Below, piece by piece: positions 1-9,256 of a DNA stretch of 64,000 nt. A model generated the notes under the pieces. The model saw nothing but the letters and a program-made list of their open reading frames with translations, was not told the origin of the DNA and ran no database searches. The translations under genes were made by a program, and so were the position numbers. Position 1 is the stretch's first letter. Each line of letters starts with the position of its first letter. This DNA is from Rhodanobacter sp. AS-Z3 (GTDB lineage: Bacteria; Pseudomonadota; Gammaproteobacteria; Xanthomonadales; Rhodanobacteraceae). The stretch is taken from positions 4,028,381 through 4,092,380 of the forward strand of contig NZ_CP119392.1 in the NCBI RefSeq assembly GCF_029224025.1, written 5' to 3'.

Positions 1-303
1 CTTCTTGCCCTTGGCGCGAATGCCGTGCTCACGCATCAGCGCCTGCAGTCGCTGCTTGCCGACGCGCATGCCGTTCTTGCGTAGTTCACGCCAGATGCTT
101 GGCCTGCCGTAAGCACGCTTCGTCTGAGCGTGAATCGCCTTGATGTGCACCAATAGCGCGTCGTCACTCAGGTGGCGGCGTGGCGTCTCGCTGGCCTGCC
201 GCGCCACATGCCCGTGGTAGCCGGTGACGCTCACTTCAAGCAACCGGCATTGCACGGTAATCGGCCACCTCTGGCGGTGACGCTGGATGAAGGCGTACTT
301 CAC
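1..303 (-). CDS. IS3-family transposase OrfB, 5' part (runs off the window edge)
   Basis: The first ~100 residues of an IS3 OrfB read on the minus strand from a GTG at 303. They begin MKYAFIQRHRQRWPI and continue through the helical HTH_21 region (AYGRPSIWRELRKNG). The GTG overlaps the OrfA stop as GTGA, the usual IS3 arrangement in which OrfAB is made by a -1 frameshift. The DDE catalytic core lies outside the window, so integrity cannot be judged. Confidence 0.85.
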   Translation of the reverse strand, partial: MKYAFIQRHRQRWPITVQCRLLEVSVTGYHGHVARQASETPRRHLSDDALLVHIKAIHAQTKRAYGRPSIWRELRKNGMRVGKQRLQALMREHGIRAKGKK

Positions 304-593
304 TTCGCTACCTTGGCGAAGTACGCCGTCGCTTTTCCCAGGATATCGCGCTCCATCTTCACCCGAGCCAGCTCGGCACGCAGCCGGGCAATCTCCATCT
401 GTTCAGCGCTCACCGGCTTGCTGTCGGCACCCTTGAGCTGGCTTTGCCGGCTCAATTTGACCCAGTTGAACAGCGTCTCCTCAACGAGCCCCAGCGTCTT
501 GGCCACCGAGGCTTGGCTTTGACCACCCTCGACCAGCCGCACCGCTTCTTGCTTGAATTCGAGCGTGTAGCGCGCTCGTGCTGTCTTCGTCAT
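300..593 (-). CDS. IS3-family transposase OrfA
   Basis: A 97-residue protein with an N-terminal helix-turn-helix (YTLEFKQEAVRLVEGGQ, then SVAKTLGLVEETLFNWVK) and a C-terminal leucine-rich coiled region (EIARLRAELARVKMERDIL). This is the standard size and layout of IS3 OrfA, which binds the IS ends and multimerises. It overlaps OrfB by 4 bases. Confidence 0.9.
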   Translation of the reverse strand: MTKTARARYTLEFKQEAVRLVEGGQSQASVAKTLGLVEETLFNWVKLSRQSQLKGADSKPVSAEQMEIARLRAELARVKMERDILGKATAYFAKVAK

Positions 594-718
594 GTCGTTC
601 TCCTTGCGTGGATTGAATCACACGGCAAGGGGTACGTTTCTCGGGGGCAAGGTCAGACCTGAGTGCGCCAAACCGTCGATCGAACTATCGATTTTTCGTA
701 GAAATACCGAAATGTTTG

Positions 719-766
719 CGCGGACGTATGGACGTCCGTTCCAGATTCAATAGATCAGAGCATCCC
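719..766 (+). repeat. Solo IS5-type right end (hairpin plus terminal repeat)
   Basis: A 7-bp hairpin (CGGACGT/ACGTCCG, 721-738) is followed by AATAGATCAGAGCATCCC. The same hairpin-plus-end arrangement recurs at 59125-59172 and forms the right end of the IS5 element at 61419-61462. Its complement matches the IS5 left end at 60275 at 17 of 18 positions. No transposase is attached here, so it is a relic IS end lying 30 bp from the stop of the mandelate-dehydrogenase-like gene. Confidence 0.65.
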
Positions 767-778
767 TATTTGATAGCC

Positions 779-791
779 CCCTCGACGAGGG
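779..791 (-). terminator. Short hairpin downstream of the mandelate-dehydrogenase-like gene
   Basis: CCCTCGACGAGGG is a short GC-rich palindrome starting 6 bases past the stop codon of the minus-strand gene. It lacks a T-tract, so a terminator role is only suggested by position. Confidence 0.3.
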
Positions 792-796
792 ATTTG

Positions 797-1957
797 TCAT
801 GTCATTATTTCGGTGTCGTGTCGTGAACCTGTGGTTGCTATGTGCAGATAGTCGCAATCAAGTTGATCGAGCGAAGGACAACCGAGTTGCACGAGTACGG
901 AATCCAGTTGTGCGCGTAATAAACCAATGACATCATCGACGCCTCGTTCGCCACGGGCCGCGAGGCCGTACAAGGTCGCACGGCCGAGCATCACGATATC
1001 GGCGCCGAGCGCGATGGCTTTGGCGATATCGGACCCTCGACGAAAACCGCTATCGATTAGAATTGGCGCGCGCGTAGCGGCGCGTACGTCGGCAAGTGCC
1101 TCGATCGGGGCAATACAATCGTCAAGCTGGCGACCGCCATGATTAGACACGACGACCCCATCCACGCCTAGCAAAACACAACGCGTCGCGTCTGCCGCAG
1201 TGAGGAGACCCTTCACGAGCAGACGGTGCGGCCAGAGATCACGCAACCAGGCTAGGCCATTCCAGTCAAATGTTGCATCCATGCTGCGGCTCAAGACCGC
1301 AGCTTGCATTTCGATATCGTGCGGATCGATATCGGCGAAGTTCGCCAGCCGCGGCAAACCATGGCGCAGCACGGATACACTCCAGCGAGGATGGGTCAAT
1401 CCATCCCAGAGCAGGCCAGGCGTAACGCACAATGGCAAGGCGAAACGGTTGCGTAAATCGCGCTCGCGAGTACCGTTCCTTACGACGTCGACAGTCAGCA
1501 CCAGTGTGGTGTAGTCGGCGGCGAGAGCACGGCGTACCAATTGCTCAGCCAAGCGACGGTGAACCACGTAAAGCTGGAACCAGTGTTCGCCGTCGGCCTG
1601 ACGGGCGATGTCTTCGATACTGGTGCTTGCGGCAGTCGAAAGCACAAATGGCAAGCCGTGTCGAGCAGCTGATCTGGCGAGAGCGAGATCACCCTGCGGC
1701 CAGAAAAGATCATTCAGCCCCGTTGGGGCGATAACTAATGGCAGCGGCAATCTCCGATGAAACAACACCCGCGACATATCACGGGTGCTGACGTCATGCA
1801 GTCTCTTAGGCCTGAAACGAATCTTGGCGAAGGCCTCACAGTTATGGCGCAGCCCACGTTCGTCCTCAGCGCCACCTTCCAGATAGTCGAAGACTCTGCG
1901 GGGCAGGCGCCGCCGCGCGGCCTTACGATAGTCATCCACATTGATCCATGAATTCAC
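797..1957 (-). CDS. FMN-dependent (S)-mandelate / 4-hydroxymandelate dehydrogenase-like enzyme
   Basis: A 386-residue member of the FMN-dependent alpha-hydroxy-acid dehydrogenase family (MdlB, Hmo, lactate and glycolate oxidases), which oxidise 2-hydroxy acids to 2-oxo acids. The N-terminal FDYLEGGAEDE (Tyr25), APTGL, LSTAASTSIEDIA, WFQLYV (Tyr130) and LTVDV signatures are all present. The active-site base is in SNHGGRQLD (His273, with Arg276). Detailed sequence, especially GAEDERGLRHN and RERDLRNRF, is closest to the mandelate dehydrogenase branch, and the length matches MdlB (~390). The GTG start at 1957 is preceded by GGGAG at good spacing. It points away from the NRPS operon and is separated from it by 8 kb of insertion sequences. 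Given the hydroxymandelate-synthase-like and aminotransferase genes across that gap, I infer it makes (hydroxy)benzoylformate for an arylglycine. An unrelated lactate-type role cannot be excluded. Confidence 0.8.
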   Translation of the reverse strand: MNSWINVDDYRKAARRRLPRRVFDYLEGGAEDERGLRHNCEAFAKIRFRPKRLHDVSTRDMSRVLFHRRLPLPLVIAPTGLNDLFWPQGDLALARSAARHGLPFVLSTAASTSIEDIARQADGEHWFQLYVVHRRLAEQLVRRALAADYTTLVLTVDVVRNGTRERDLRNRFALPLCVTPGLLWDGLTHPRWSVSVLRHGLPRLANFADIDPHDIEMQAAVLSRSMDATFDWNGLAWLRDLWPHRLLVKGLLTAADATRCVLLGVDGVVVSNHGGRQLDDCIAPIEALADVRAATRAPILIDSGFRRGSDIAKAIALGADIVMLGRATLYGLAARGERGVDDVIGLLRAQLDSVLVQLGCPSLDQLDCDYLHIATTGSRHDTEIMT

Positions 1958-2026
1958 CTGATGCTCCCTGGCGCCTTTCCAGGCGCGGATGTCCCTTGCT
2001 GAAGAATTCGGGTGTTCCTTACTGCG

Positions 2027-2226
2027 GAGGGGACGGCAACACGATCTGCATGTTATCCTGCGAGGCGACCTGGATCGAGTGCTCCCCTTGCTGATTGCGC
2101 ACGAGCACTGTCATGGTTGGCGGATTTTTCGCGAGAATTCGCGAGAAGAAGCCTGACTATGTCATCGACATGGTCGACGCGCTGGTCTTCGATAGCCATA
2201 ATCGTATCGCCTTCATGAATCGCCCC
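2027..2226 (-). pseudogene. Remnant of a PDZ-domain protein (frameshifted, 5' end lost)
   Basis: The minus strand encodes HEGDTIMAIEDQRVDHVDD, then after a shift in a run of five A's PPTMTVLVRNQQGEHSIQV, ending in a stop at 2027. This aligns with the C-terminal half of the intact PDZ protein at 6892-7278 (GDVILAVDGHPVKHVGEL and KIQVRRGHAEQVLTVV). The upstream half is missing where IS3 sequence starts at about 2234. Confidence 0.6.
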
Positions 2227-2233
2227 GGGTTTC

Positions 2234-2763
<530 letters not shown>

Positions 2764-2767
<4 letters not shown>

Positions 2768-3624
2768 CTGACCTGGCTGCGGCACTGAAGACGCTGCGCC
2801 CGTATGGCATGGCCGGCTGCCATGCCGACTGGGTCGAGCGGGGCGGCACCGGGGGATTGACCACCCGCGAAGCGCTGCTGACCCAGCTGTTGGAGGCCAA
2901 GACGACGGATCGGGCGCACCAGCAACGCCCTGGAGCGCGTCAACAAGGAGCTCAAACGCCGCACCCGTGTGGCCACACTGTTCCCCAGCACTACCTCCTG
3001 CGAACGCCTAGTGACCGCCGTCGCCATGGAGATCTCCGAGGAGTGGATCACCGGGCGCATCTACCTCGACATGACCGAAAAGGCGTGATCATTAACCCGA
3101 CGAACGGCTAGCGAAATTACAGAAAGGGTGTTGCTTTATCCGGCAAGACCCATCTGGCCACGGCGCTGGGGGTCGAGGCAGTGACCCGGCATGGCCAGCG
3201 CGTGCGCTTCTACTCGACCGTGGAATTGGTCAATGCGCTTGAACAGGAGAAGGCCGCAGGCAAGGCCTGGCGCCTCACCCATCAGCTCATGCACCAGGAT
3301 CTGGTGATCCTCGACGAGCTCGGCTACCTGCCGTTCTCGCAGGCCGGCGGAGCACTGCTGTTCCATCTGCTCTCGAAACTCTACGAGCACACCAGCGTGA
3401 TCATCACCACCAACCTGGTCTTCGCCGAATGGAGCCAGGTCTTCTTCGATCCGAAGCTCACCACCGCCCTGCTGGATCGGCTCACGCATCACTGCCACAT
3501 CATCGAGACCGGCAACGAGTTCTATCGCTTCCGCCATTCCAGCAGCACGGCCGAAGCCCGGATCAAGTCCCGCGAGCAGGGGCGCGAAGCCGCTGCCAAG
3601 GAGGTGATCGACGAGCCCTACTGA
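2764..3624 (+). pseudogene. istB: istB (IS21 copy 1) split by an IS256 fragment
   Basis: The N-terminal part (MTDLAAALKTLRPYGMAG, to about 2916) and the C-terminal part (from [11 protein letters not shown] at about 3137 to the stop at 3624) are homologous to the IstB at 63068-63894. IstB is the AAA+ ATPase partner of IS21 transposase. Between them lies an IS256 transposase tail, and the first part of the P-loop region is lost. The Walker B region [16 protein letters not shown] survives. The element's right end is near 3741, matching the IS21 terminus at 64000. Confidence 0.8.
2917..3088 (+). pseudogene. IS256 (mutator-type) transposase C-terminal fragment inside istB
   Basis: Reads RTSNALERVNKELKRRTRV, then VATLFPSTTSCERLV and a terminal EEWITGRIYLDMTEKA before a stop at 3086-3088. 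This is the typical C-terminal block of IS256-family transposases. Only ~57 residues remain, so this is an insertion or deletion scar. Confidence 0.75.
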
Positions 3625-3659
3625 CCGATTCGTCACGACCCACTGTTACACTCTACCCA

Positions 3660-3683
3660 GGCCGAGGGCATGCGCCCTCGGCC
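3660..3683. terminator. Strong hairpin after istB (IS21 copy 1)
   Basis: GGCCGAGGGC, loop ATGC, GCCCTCGGCC: a perfect 10-bp stem 36 bases past the istB stop. An equivalent 10-bp hairpin follows istB in the other copy (63920-63942), so it belongs to this IS21 type. There is no T-tract. Confidence 0.55.
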
Positions 3684-3954
3684 TCCAGCCCTAGTCGATT
3701 TTCAACGCGCATGGCTGGCCAGTTTTCAACGTGTCCCAACACTCATGCTTGACGCTCCTGCTCAGAAGACTTTGAATAGTGCGTATTCCGGCCCACCGTG
3801 ACCGGTCGTTTCGGTAAGACGTGACCGCCTGTTTCGGTTGATCGTGACCGATTTCCGGTGGCGACCGAATGACCGGTCACGGCTTACCGAAACGCAAATT
3901 TCGTTGTGCATAACTTCAACGCACGGTCATCCTCCCTAGTTTTTGGAAGGGAAG

Positions 3955-5539
3955 ATGCCGACACCGCGAGTAGCTATGCACAAGATCAAAGAATGTCTCC
4001 GACTGAAGCTGGATTGCGAGCTGTCGCATGAACGCATTGCCTTGGCGTTGGGCTTGTCCAAGGGCGTGGTGAGCAAGTACGTGGCCCGCGCCGAGGCGGC
4101 GGGGCTGGACTGGCCGGCGCTGTCGGCGCTGGATGAGACTGAGGTGGCGGCCAAACTGTGCGCGCCGGCGCCGGCGCCGGTGGTGCGTGGCGACCGGGCA
4201 CCGATCGACCTGCCGTGGGTGCACCGCGAACTGCGCCGCAAGGGCGTGACGCGGCAGCTGTTGTGGGAGGAGTATCGGGAGGCAAACGCCGATCGGGCCA
4301 CCTACCAGTACACCCAGTTCTGCCAGCACCATCAGGACTACGCCGGCTCGCTACACCGTTCGATGCGGCAACTGCATCGTGCCGGCGAGAAATTGTTCAT
4401 CGACTATGCCGGACCGACCGTCGCCATCGTCAACCCCGACACCGGCGAGTTGCGCCGAGCGCACATCTTCGTCGCCGTGCTCGGTGCCTCCAGCTACGCC
4501 TACGCCTGCGCCACCGCCGGCGAGAAACAGGTCGACTGGCTGCGTGGCCTGTCGCAGGCGCTGGCGTTTGTTGGCGGAGTGCCGGCGCTGGTGGTGCCGG
4601 ACAACCCTCGCGCGCTGATCGCCAACCCGGATCGTTATGAGCCCGAGCTCAACCGGGCGACGCAGGACTGTGCGCGGCATTACGGGATGGCGATTCTACC
4701 GGCCCGACCGCGCCGCCCGCAGGACAAGGCCAAGGCCGAAGCCGGGGTTCAGGTGGTCGAACGCTGGATCCTGGCGCGGCTGCGTCACCAGTGCTTCTCA
4801 CCCTCGCGGCACTGAACCAGGCGATCGCCGAGCTGCTGGCAGACATGAACGCGCGGCCGTTCAAGAAGCTTGATGGTTCCCGCCGCACGTGGTTCGAGAC
4901 GATCGACCGGCCGGCACTGCTGCCGTTGCCAGTGCAGCCGTACGAGCTGGCGCAGTTCAAAGTGTGTCGGGTCAACATCGACTACCACGTCGACATCGAC
5001 CGGCATTACTACAGCGTGCCGCACGCGCTGGTGCGCAAGGAAGTCGAGGCGCGCATCACGGACACCATCGTCAAATCCTGCACGCCGGGCAGCGCGTGGC
5101 CAGCCATGTGCGCTCGGATGCGCGGGGTCGCCACACCACCGTGGCCGAACACATGCCGGCCGCGCATCGCGCCCATCTGGAATGGACGCCCGGACGCTTC
5201 CTGCGCTGGGCCGCAGACATCGGGCCGGCCACGGGCCAACTGGTCGAGCATCTGCTGACTGACCGGCCGCATCCGGAAATGGGCTACCGCAGTTGTCTGG
5301 GCCTGCTGTCACTGGCGCGTCACTACGGCCACCCCCGCCTGGAAGCGGCGTGCGCCCGGGCCGTGGCGATCGGCTCGCGCACACGCAAGTCGGTGCTGTC
5401 GATCCTGCAGGGTGGGCTGGATCAGCAGCCCTTGCCGACGGTTGAGGTGCAGACCGACTGGGTCAGCCCGGACCACGACAACCTGCGCGGCCCGGCGTAC
5501 TACCTCGACCCACCACCACCCACTAATCCCACCCACTAA
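3955..5539 (+). pseudogene. istA: istA (IS21 copy 2), two frameshifts
   Basis: The transposase starts at the ATG at 3955, behind GGAAGGGAAG. The helix-turn-helix (SHERIALALGLSKGVVSKYV) and DDE catalytic core (FIDYAG, VPDNPRALI, KAKAEAGVQVVERW) are visible. The reading frame shifts near 4795 and again near 5090, and the protein then runs to a stop at 5539 in a third frame (ending in a proline-rich tail). Two independent frameshifts argue for decay, or for sequencing error. Confidence 0.8.
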
Positions 5540-5551
5540 AAGGACACCCCT

Positions 5552-6309
5552 ATGTTGACCCATCCCACCCTGGACCAGTTACGCGTGCTCAAGCTGGACG
5601 GCATGGCGCACGCCTTGGAAGAACAGCGTCTGCTACCGGCCTGCCAGGATCTTGCGTTTGAAGATCGGCTCGGCTTGTTGGTGGATCGAGAACGCAGCTG
5701 GCGTGATGGCCGGCGGCTGGCGCGGCTGCTGCGATCGGCCAAACTCAAGCACATCGAAGCCTGTCTCGAAGACGTCAGTTACAGCGGCGGCCGCGGGATC
5801 GACAAGCGCTTGATCGCGAACCTGTCCGGTGGCGACTGGATCCGGCAAGGTCAGAGCATCCTGCTCACCGGCCCGACCGGCGTCGGCAAGACCTGGCTCG
5901 CCTGCGCGCTCGGGCAACAGGCCGGTCGCCAAGGCTTCCCCGTGCTCTACCAGCGCGTGCCGCGCCTGACCGAAACGTTACGCATCGCGCACGCCGATGG
6001 CAGCTTCGGCCGTTTGCTCACCCAGCTGGCGCGGGTCGACGTGCTGATCCTGGACGACTGGGGCATGACGCCACTCGATCAGGCGGCACGCCACGACCTG
6101 CTTGAAGTCATCGACGACCGCAGCACCAGCAAATCCACCCTGATCACCAGCCAGCTGCCGATCGATCACTGGCATGCCTGGCTCAACGATCCGACCGTGG
6201 CCGACGCCATCCTCGATCGCCTCGTCATCGCTCCCATCGCATCAATCTGAAGGGCGAATCCCTGCGCCGAAAACCACTGGACAAGGACAAACCTGGCGAC
6301 CCATCGTGA
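5552..6309 (+). pseudogene. istB: istB (IS21 copy 2), C-terminal frameshift
   Basis: An AAA+ ATPase with Walker A GPTGVGKT and Walker B VLILDDWG. The frame is open for 232 residues but ends early, because one C appears to be missing at about 6225 (CTCGTCATCGCT where CTCGTCCATCGCT would give [12 protein letters not shown]). In the restored frame the protein ends at 6309. Confidence 0.8.
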
Positions 6310-6414
6310 CCGAACCCGTTACACTTTAATGCAGCGCACAACGATTGGCAGCGACCGGTCACGATCGACCGAAACGAGCGGTCACGATCACCGAAATACC
6401 CAGAATAGGCTCTA

Positions 6415-6880
6415 AGGTCGTGACGCATCGAAGCGCGTCCCCGGATAGGGGTGGATTTGTCGACAGTACGGCAAATGACGACGAGCGATACGGTTGAAGT
6501 GTTCCCAGGATTAACAATGACTTTGGCTACGCCGAAGCAGGGCATGTCGCCAAGCGCGACAGACTTCGCTGCGGAAACCTTCCAAACGCTTCAGGTTGCC
6601 GGGGAACGCATGGTAGTTGAAGTAACCTTGCACCACACGGTGCAGCCGCTGTCCCACGACGTTGACCGGCTCATGCCGGCGGCGCATCAGCGCCTCCCGA
6701 AGTGCAGTCATAGTTGTGCCGGCATCAGCTTCTTGGCCGTGAGGTAAAGCAACCGGAATCCACCATGGCGGGTCACGCCGCAACAATGCGTAAAGCCCAG
6801 AAAATCGAAGGTCTCTGGCCTGCCCTGCCCGGGTTTGCGTCGCTTGATAGCCGCAAGTCGTCGAACTTCTGCCTAACCGG
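6415..6880 (-). pseudogene. Group II intron reverse transcriptase/maturase C-terminal remnant
   Basis: The minus strand encodes GVTRHGGFRLLYLTAKK in one frame, then VVQGYFNYHAFPGNLKRLE and CRAWRHALLRRSQ in the next, then IHPYPGTRFDASRP. These are the thumb/maturase (GIIM) and terminal motifs of group II intron RTs. At least two frameshifts are visible and the polymerase domain is absent. It differs in type from the RT piece at 7937-8174. Confidence 0.7.
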
Positions 6881-6891
6881 CCGTGCCGCGT

Positions 6892-7278
6892 TTACGGATG
6901 TGGGTTCACAAGGTTTACGTAGTCACTGGCTACTACTGTCAATACCTGCTCGGCATGACCGCGCCGCACCTGGATTTTCACGTTGGCGGGTTTGCTCGCT
7001 TGCAGTTGTTTGAACAGTTCGCCCACGTGCTTCACGGGATGGCCATCGACGGCGAGGATCACGTCGCCTTGTTGCAGACCCCACAGGTTGGCCGGGTTCA
7101 CCTTGGTGACTTCGATGCCGGCGTTGTCACTTGAATGCAGATCGAGAATGCGACCGTCCGAGTTGTGCCACGCAAGGCTGTCGCGGGTGTTATGGAAAGT
7201 GGTGTACCAGCCGGCATAGGCAGGCATGATGGTCGCGGCAGCTATCGCGAGGACACCGCAAATAATCAGTCGTCGCAT
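6892..7278 (-). CDS. Small secreted PDZ-domain protein
   Basis: A 128-residue protein. The start ATG at 7278 is chosen because GGAGA lies 7 bases upstream and a clean signal peptide follows (MRRLIICGVLAIAAATIMPAYA, probable cleavage after AYA). The mature part carries a PDZ fold: GIEVTKVNPANLWGLQQGDVI, then LAVDGHPVKHVGELFKQL and the closing KIQVRRGHAEQVLTVV. PDZ domains bind C-terminal peptides. No protease domain is attached, so this is probably a periplasmic binding or adaptor protein of unknown role. It is an island of host-type sequence within mobile debris, and a broken relative sits at 2027-2226. Confidence 0.7.
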   Translation of the reverse strand: MRRLIICGVLAIAAATIMPAYAGWYTTFHNTRDSLAWHNSDGRILDLHSSDNAGIEVTKVNPANLWGLQQGDVILAVDGHPVKHVGELFKQLQASKPANVKIQVRRGHAEQVLTVVASDYVNLVNPHP

Positions 7279-7370
7279 GGTGTTTTCTCCAATTGAGTTT
7301 GTTTGTTTGGAACTTTGTCCGAGTCTCAATGTGAACTGCCCTAGCTTTTCTGGAGGCTGTTTGGTTTGCG

Positions 7371-7842
<472 letters not shown>

Positions 7843-7886
7843 ACGTGGGGTGAGTAGGCAGGGAGAGTTGCACCCCAGCCCCTCGC

Positions 7887-7921
7887 AGAACCGGACGTGA
7901 ACCTCTCGACTCATCCGGCTC
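7887..7921 (-). ncRNA. Group II intron domain V
   Basis: The minus strand starts GAGCCGGATGAGTCGAG and closes with CACGTCCGGTTCT. This forms the conserved ~34-nt domain V hairpin, the catalytic heart of group II introns. Position and orientation fit the maturase fragment just upstream on the same strand. Confidence 0.75.
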
Positions 7922-7936
7922 CCATCATCGAGCCGT

Positions 7937-8174
7937 TCACGTATAACGCAGTTTCCAATGTACAAAAGCCCGGGAATGGACGTTGGCCAGTTGACGAAGT
8001 GCTTCCCACGCCCGCGTTTTATGGCGAACGAGGGACTTGTACTTGCGCTGCAGCCACCGCATCAAATACGCATCCAAGTGTTTCCAGACGGTATCCGTCG
8101 CGGAGCCGTGGAATCGCTCGTAATAGTTCCTCCAGCCACGCAGCACTGGATTGAACATGCGGGACAGATCGTCG
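7937..8174 (-). pseudogene. Group II intron maturase, C-terminal fragment
   Basis: About 75 residues containing NPVLRGWRNYYERFHGS and LMRWLQRKYKSLVRHK, the GIIM maturase signature. It is truncated at the N-terminus by IS481, so it lacks the reverse transcriptase domain. Confidence 0.75.
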
Positions 8175-9239
8175 TGTCTGGTTCCGTGTGATTCTCTCTC
8201 GCAGCGGGTCTGGCGTTTGAGCGCCGCCCGTGATGCGATGGAACAACTCTGCCAGTCCCTCGGAACCCGATCATGACGCTGACACTACACCCGCTGGCCC
8301 GGACCACGCCGCGCATCCTCGCTGAGCTGCGTGCGGAGGAACCGGGCTTGAGCGATGCGGCCCTGGCACGTCGCTACGGTGTCACGGCACCTACCGTGCG
8401 CAAGTGGCGCGAGCGCGACTCGACCGCCGATCGATCGCACCGCCCTGACACGCTTCATTGCACGCTGACACCCGCGCAAGAAGCAGTGGCGATGGAAGTC
8501 CGCCGCACGCTGTGGCTGCCGCTGGACGACCTGCTGGTGATCGTGCGTGAGTTCCTCAATCCGAAGGTTTCCCGCTCGGGTCTGGCGCGATGCATGAAGC
8601 GCCACGGCGTGAACCAGCGCCCGGTAGAGGACAAAGACGCACCGATCGTGCGCAAGACGTTCAAGGACTATGCGCCCGGCTTCGTGCACATGGACATCAA
8701 GTACCTGCCGCAGATGGCCGATGAAACGGCTCGGCGTTATCTCTTCGTCGCCATCGACCGCGCCACGCGCTGGGTCTATCTGCGCATCTACGGTGACCAG
8801 AGCGAGGCCAGCAGCACGGACTTCCTGCGCCGCGTGAAAGCGGCTGCGCCCATGACCATCGAGAAGCTGCTGACCGACAACGGCAGCCAGTTCACTGACC
8901 GCTTCACCAGCAAGCGGAAGGAACCGTCGGGCCATCACGCCTTCGACCGCGAGTGCGCGCTGCTCGGCATCGAGCACCGGCTGATCACGCCACGTCACCC
9001 GCAGACCAACGGCATGGTCGAGCGCTTCAATGGCCGCATCAGTGACATCCTGGCCACCACCCACTTCCGCTCACGCGAGGATTTGCAGACCACGCTTGAA
9101 CGCTACCAGACGCTGTACAACGAACATCTTCCGCAAAAGGCGCTCGGTCACAAGACACCCGTGCAAGCCATCCGTGCATGGCGCAAAGAACGCCCGGAAT
9201 TGTTCGTCAGAAAATTGAAGAACCAGACGGAACTTGACA
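8175..9239 (+). mobile_element. IS481-family insertion sequence, intact-looking
   Basis: The left end TGTCTGGTTCCGTGTGA and the complement of the right end TGTCAAGTTCCGTCTGG form imperfect terminal inverted repeats starting TGT, as expected for IS481. The length is ~1.07 kb. An IS1595 element has inserted directly after its right end. Confidence 0.65.
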
Positions 9240-9256
9240 ACTCGCCACCTGATTAG
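8273..9256 (+). CDS. IS481-family transposase
   Basis: A 327-residue transposase with an N-terminal helix-turn-helix (LARRYGVTAPTVRKWRER) and a complete DDE core: Asp in HMDIKYLPQ, Asp in LLTDNGSQFT, Glu in NGMVERFNGRI. No frameshift is seen. The reading frame passes the IS end and the target duplication. It stops at a TAG inside the inverted repeat of the neighbouring IS1595, so its last few residues are acquired. Confidence 0.9.
   Translation: MTLTLHPLARTTPRILAELRAEEPGLSDAALARRYGVTAPTVRKWRERDSTADRSHRPDTLHCTLTPAQEAVAMEVRRTLWLPLDDLLVIVREFLNPKVSRSGLARCMKRHGVNQRPVEDKDAPIVRKTFKDYAPGFVHMDIKYLPQMADETARRYLFVAIDRATRWVYLRIYGDQSEASSTDFLRRVKAAAPMTIEKLLTDNGSQFTDRFTSKRKEPSGHHAFDRECALLGIEHRLITPRHPQTNGMVERFNGRISDILATTHFRSREDLQTTLERYQTLYNEHLPQKALGHKTPVQAIRAWRKERPELFVRKLKNQTELDNSPPD

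Larger units (their letters stand above)
3783..6399 (+). mobile_element. IS21-family element, copy 2 (both genes broken)
   Basis: Left end GTATTCCGG and right end CCGAAATAC are imperfect inverted repeats. Each is followed inward by several GTGACCG..TTTCGGT multiple repeats typical of IS21 ends. The element contains istA (3955-5539) and istB (5552-6309), both frameshifted. The stretch 3625-3954 holds no gene, only the end of IS21 copy 1 and the left end of this one. Confidence 0.7.
7851..8174 (-). mobile_element. Group II intron, 3' end only
   Basis: On the minus strand a maturase C-terminus is followed by a domain V-like hairpin (7887-7921), a domain VI-like stem and a CCTACTCAC-type 3' end near 7851. 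It joins IS3 transposase coding sequence there, so the intron had inserted into that gene. The 5' side is truncated exactly at the left end of IS481 (8175). Confidence 0.65.

Noticed and set aside
172-662. Plus-strand open frames at the left edge and through the IS regions
   Set aside because: They are antisense to recognisable transposase genes and carry no motifs of their own.
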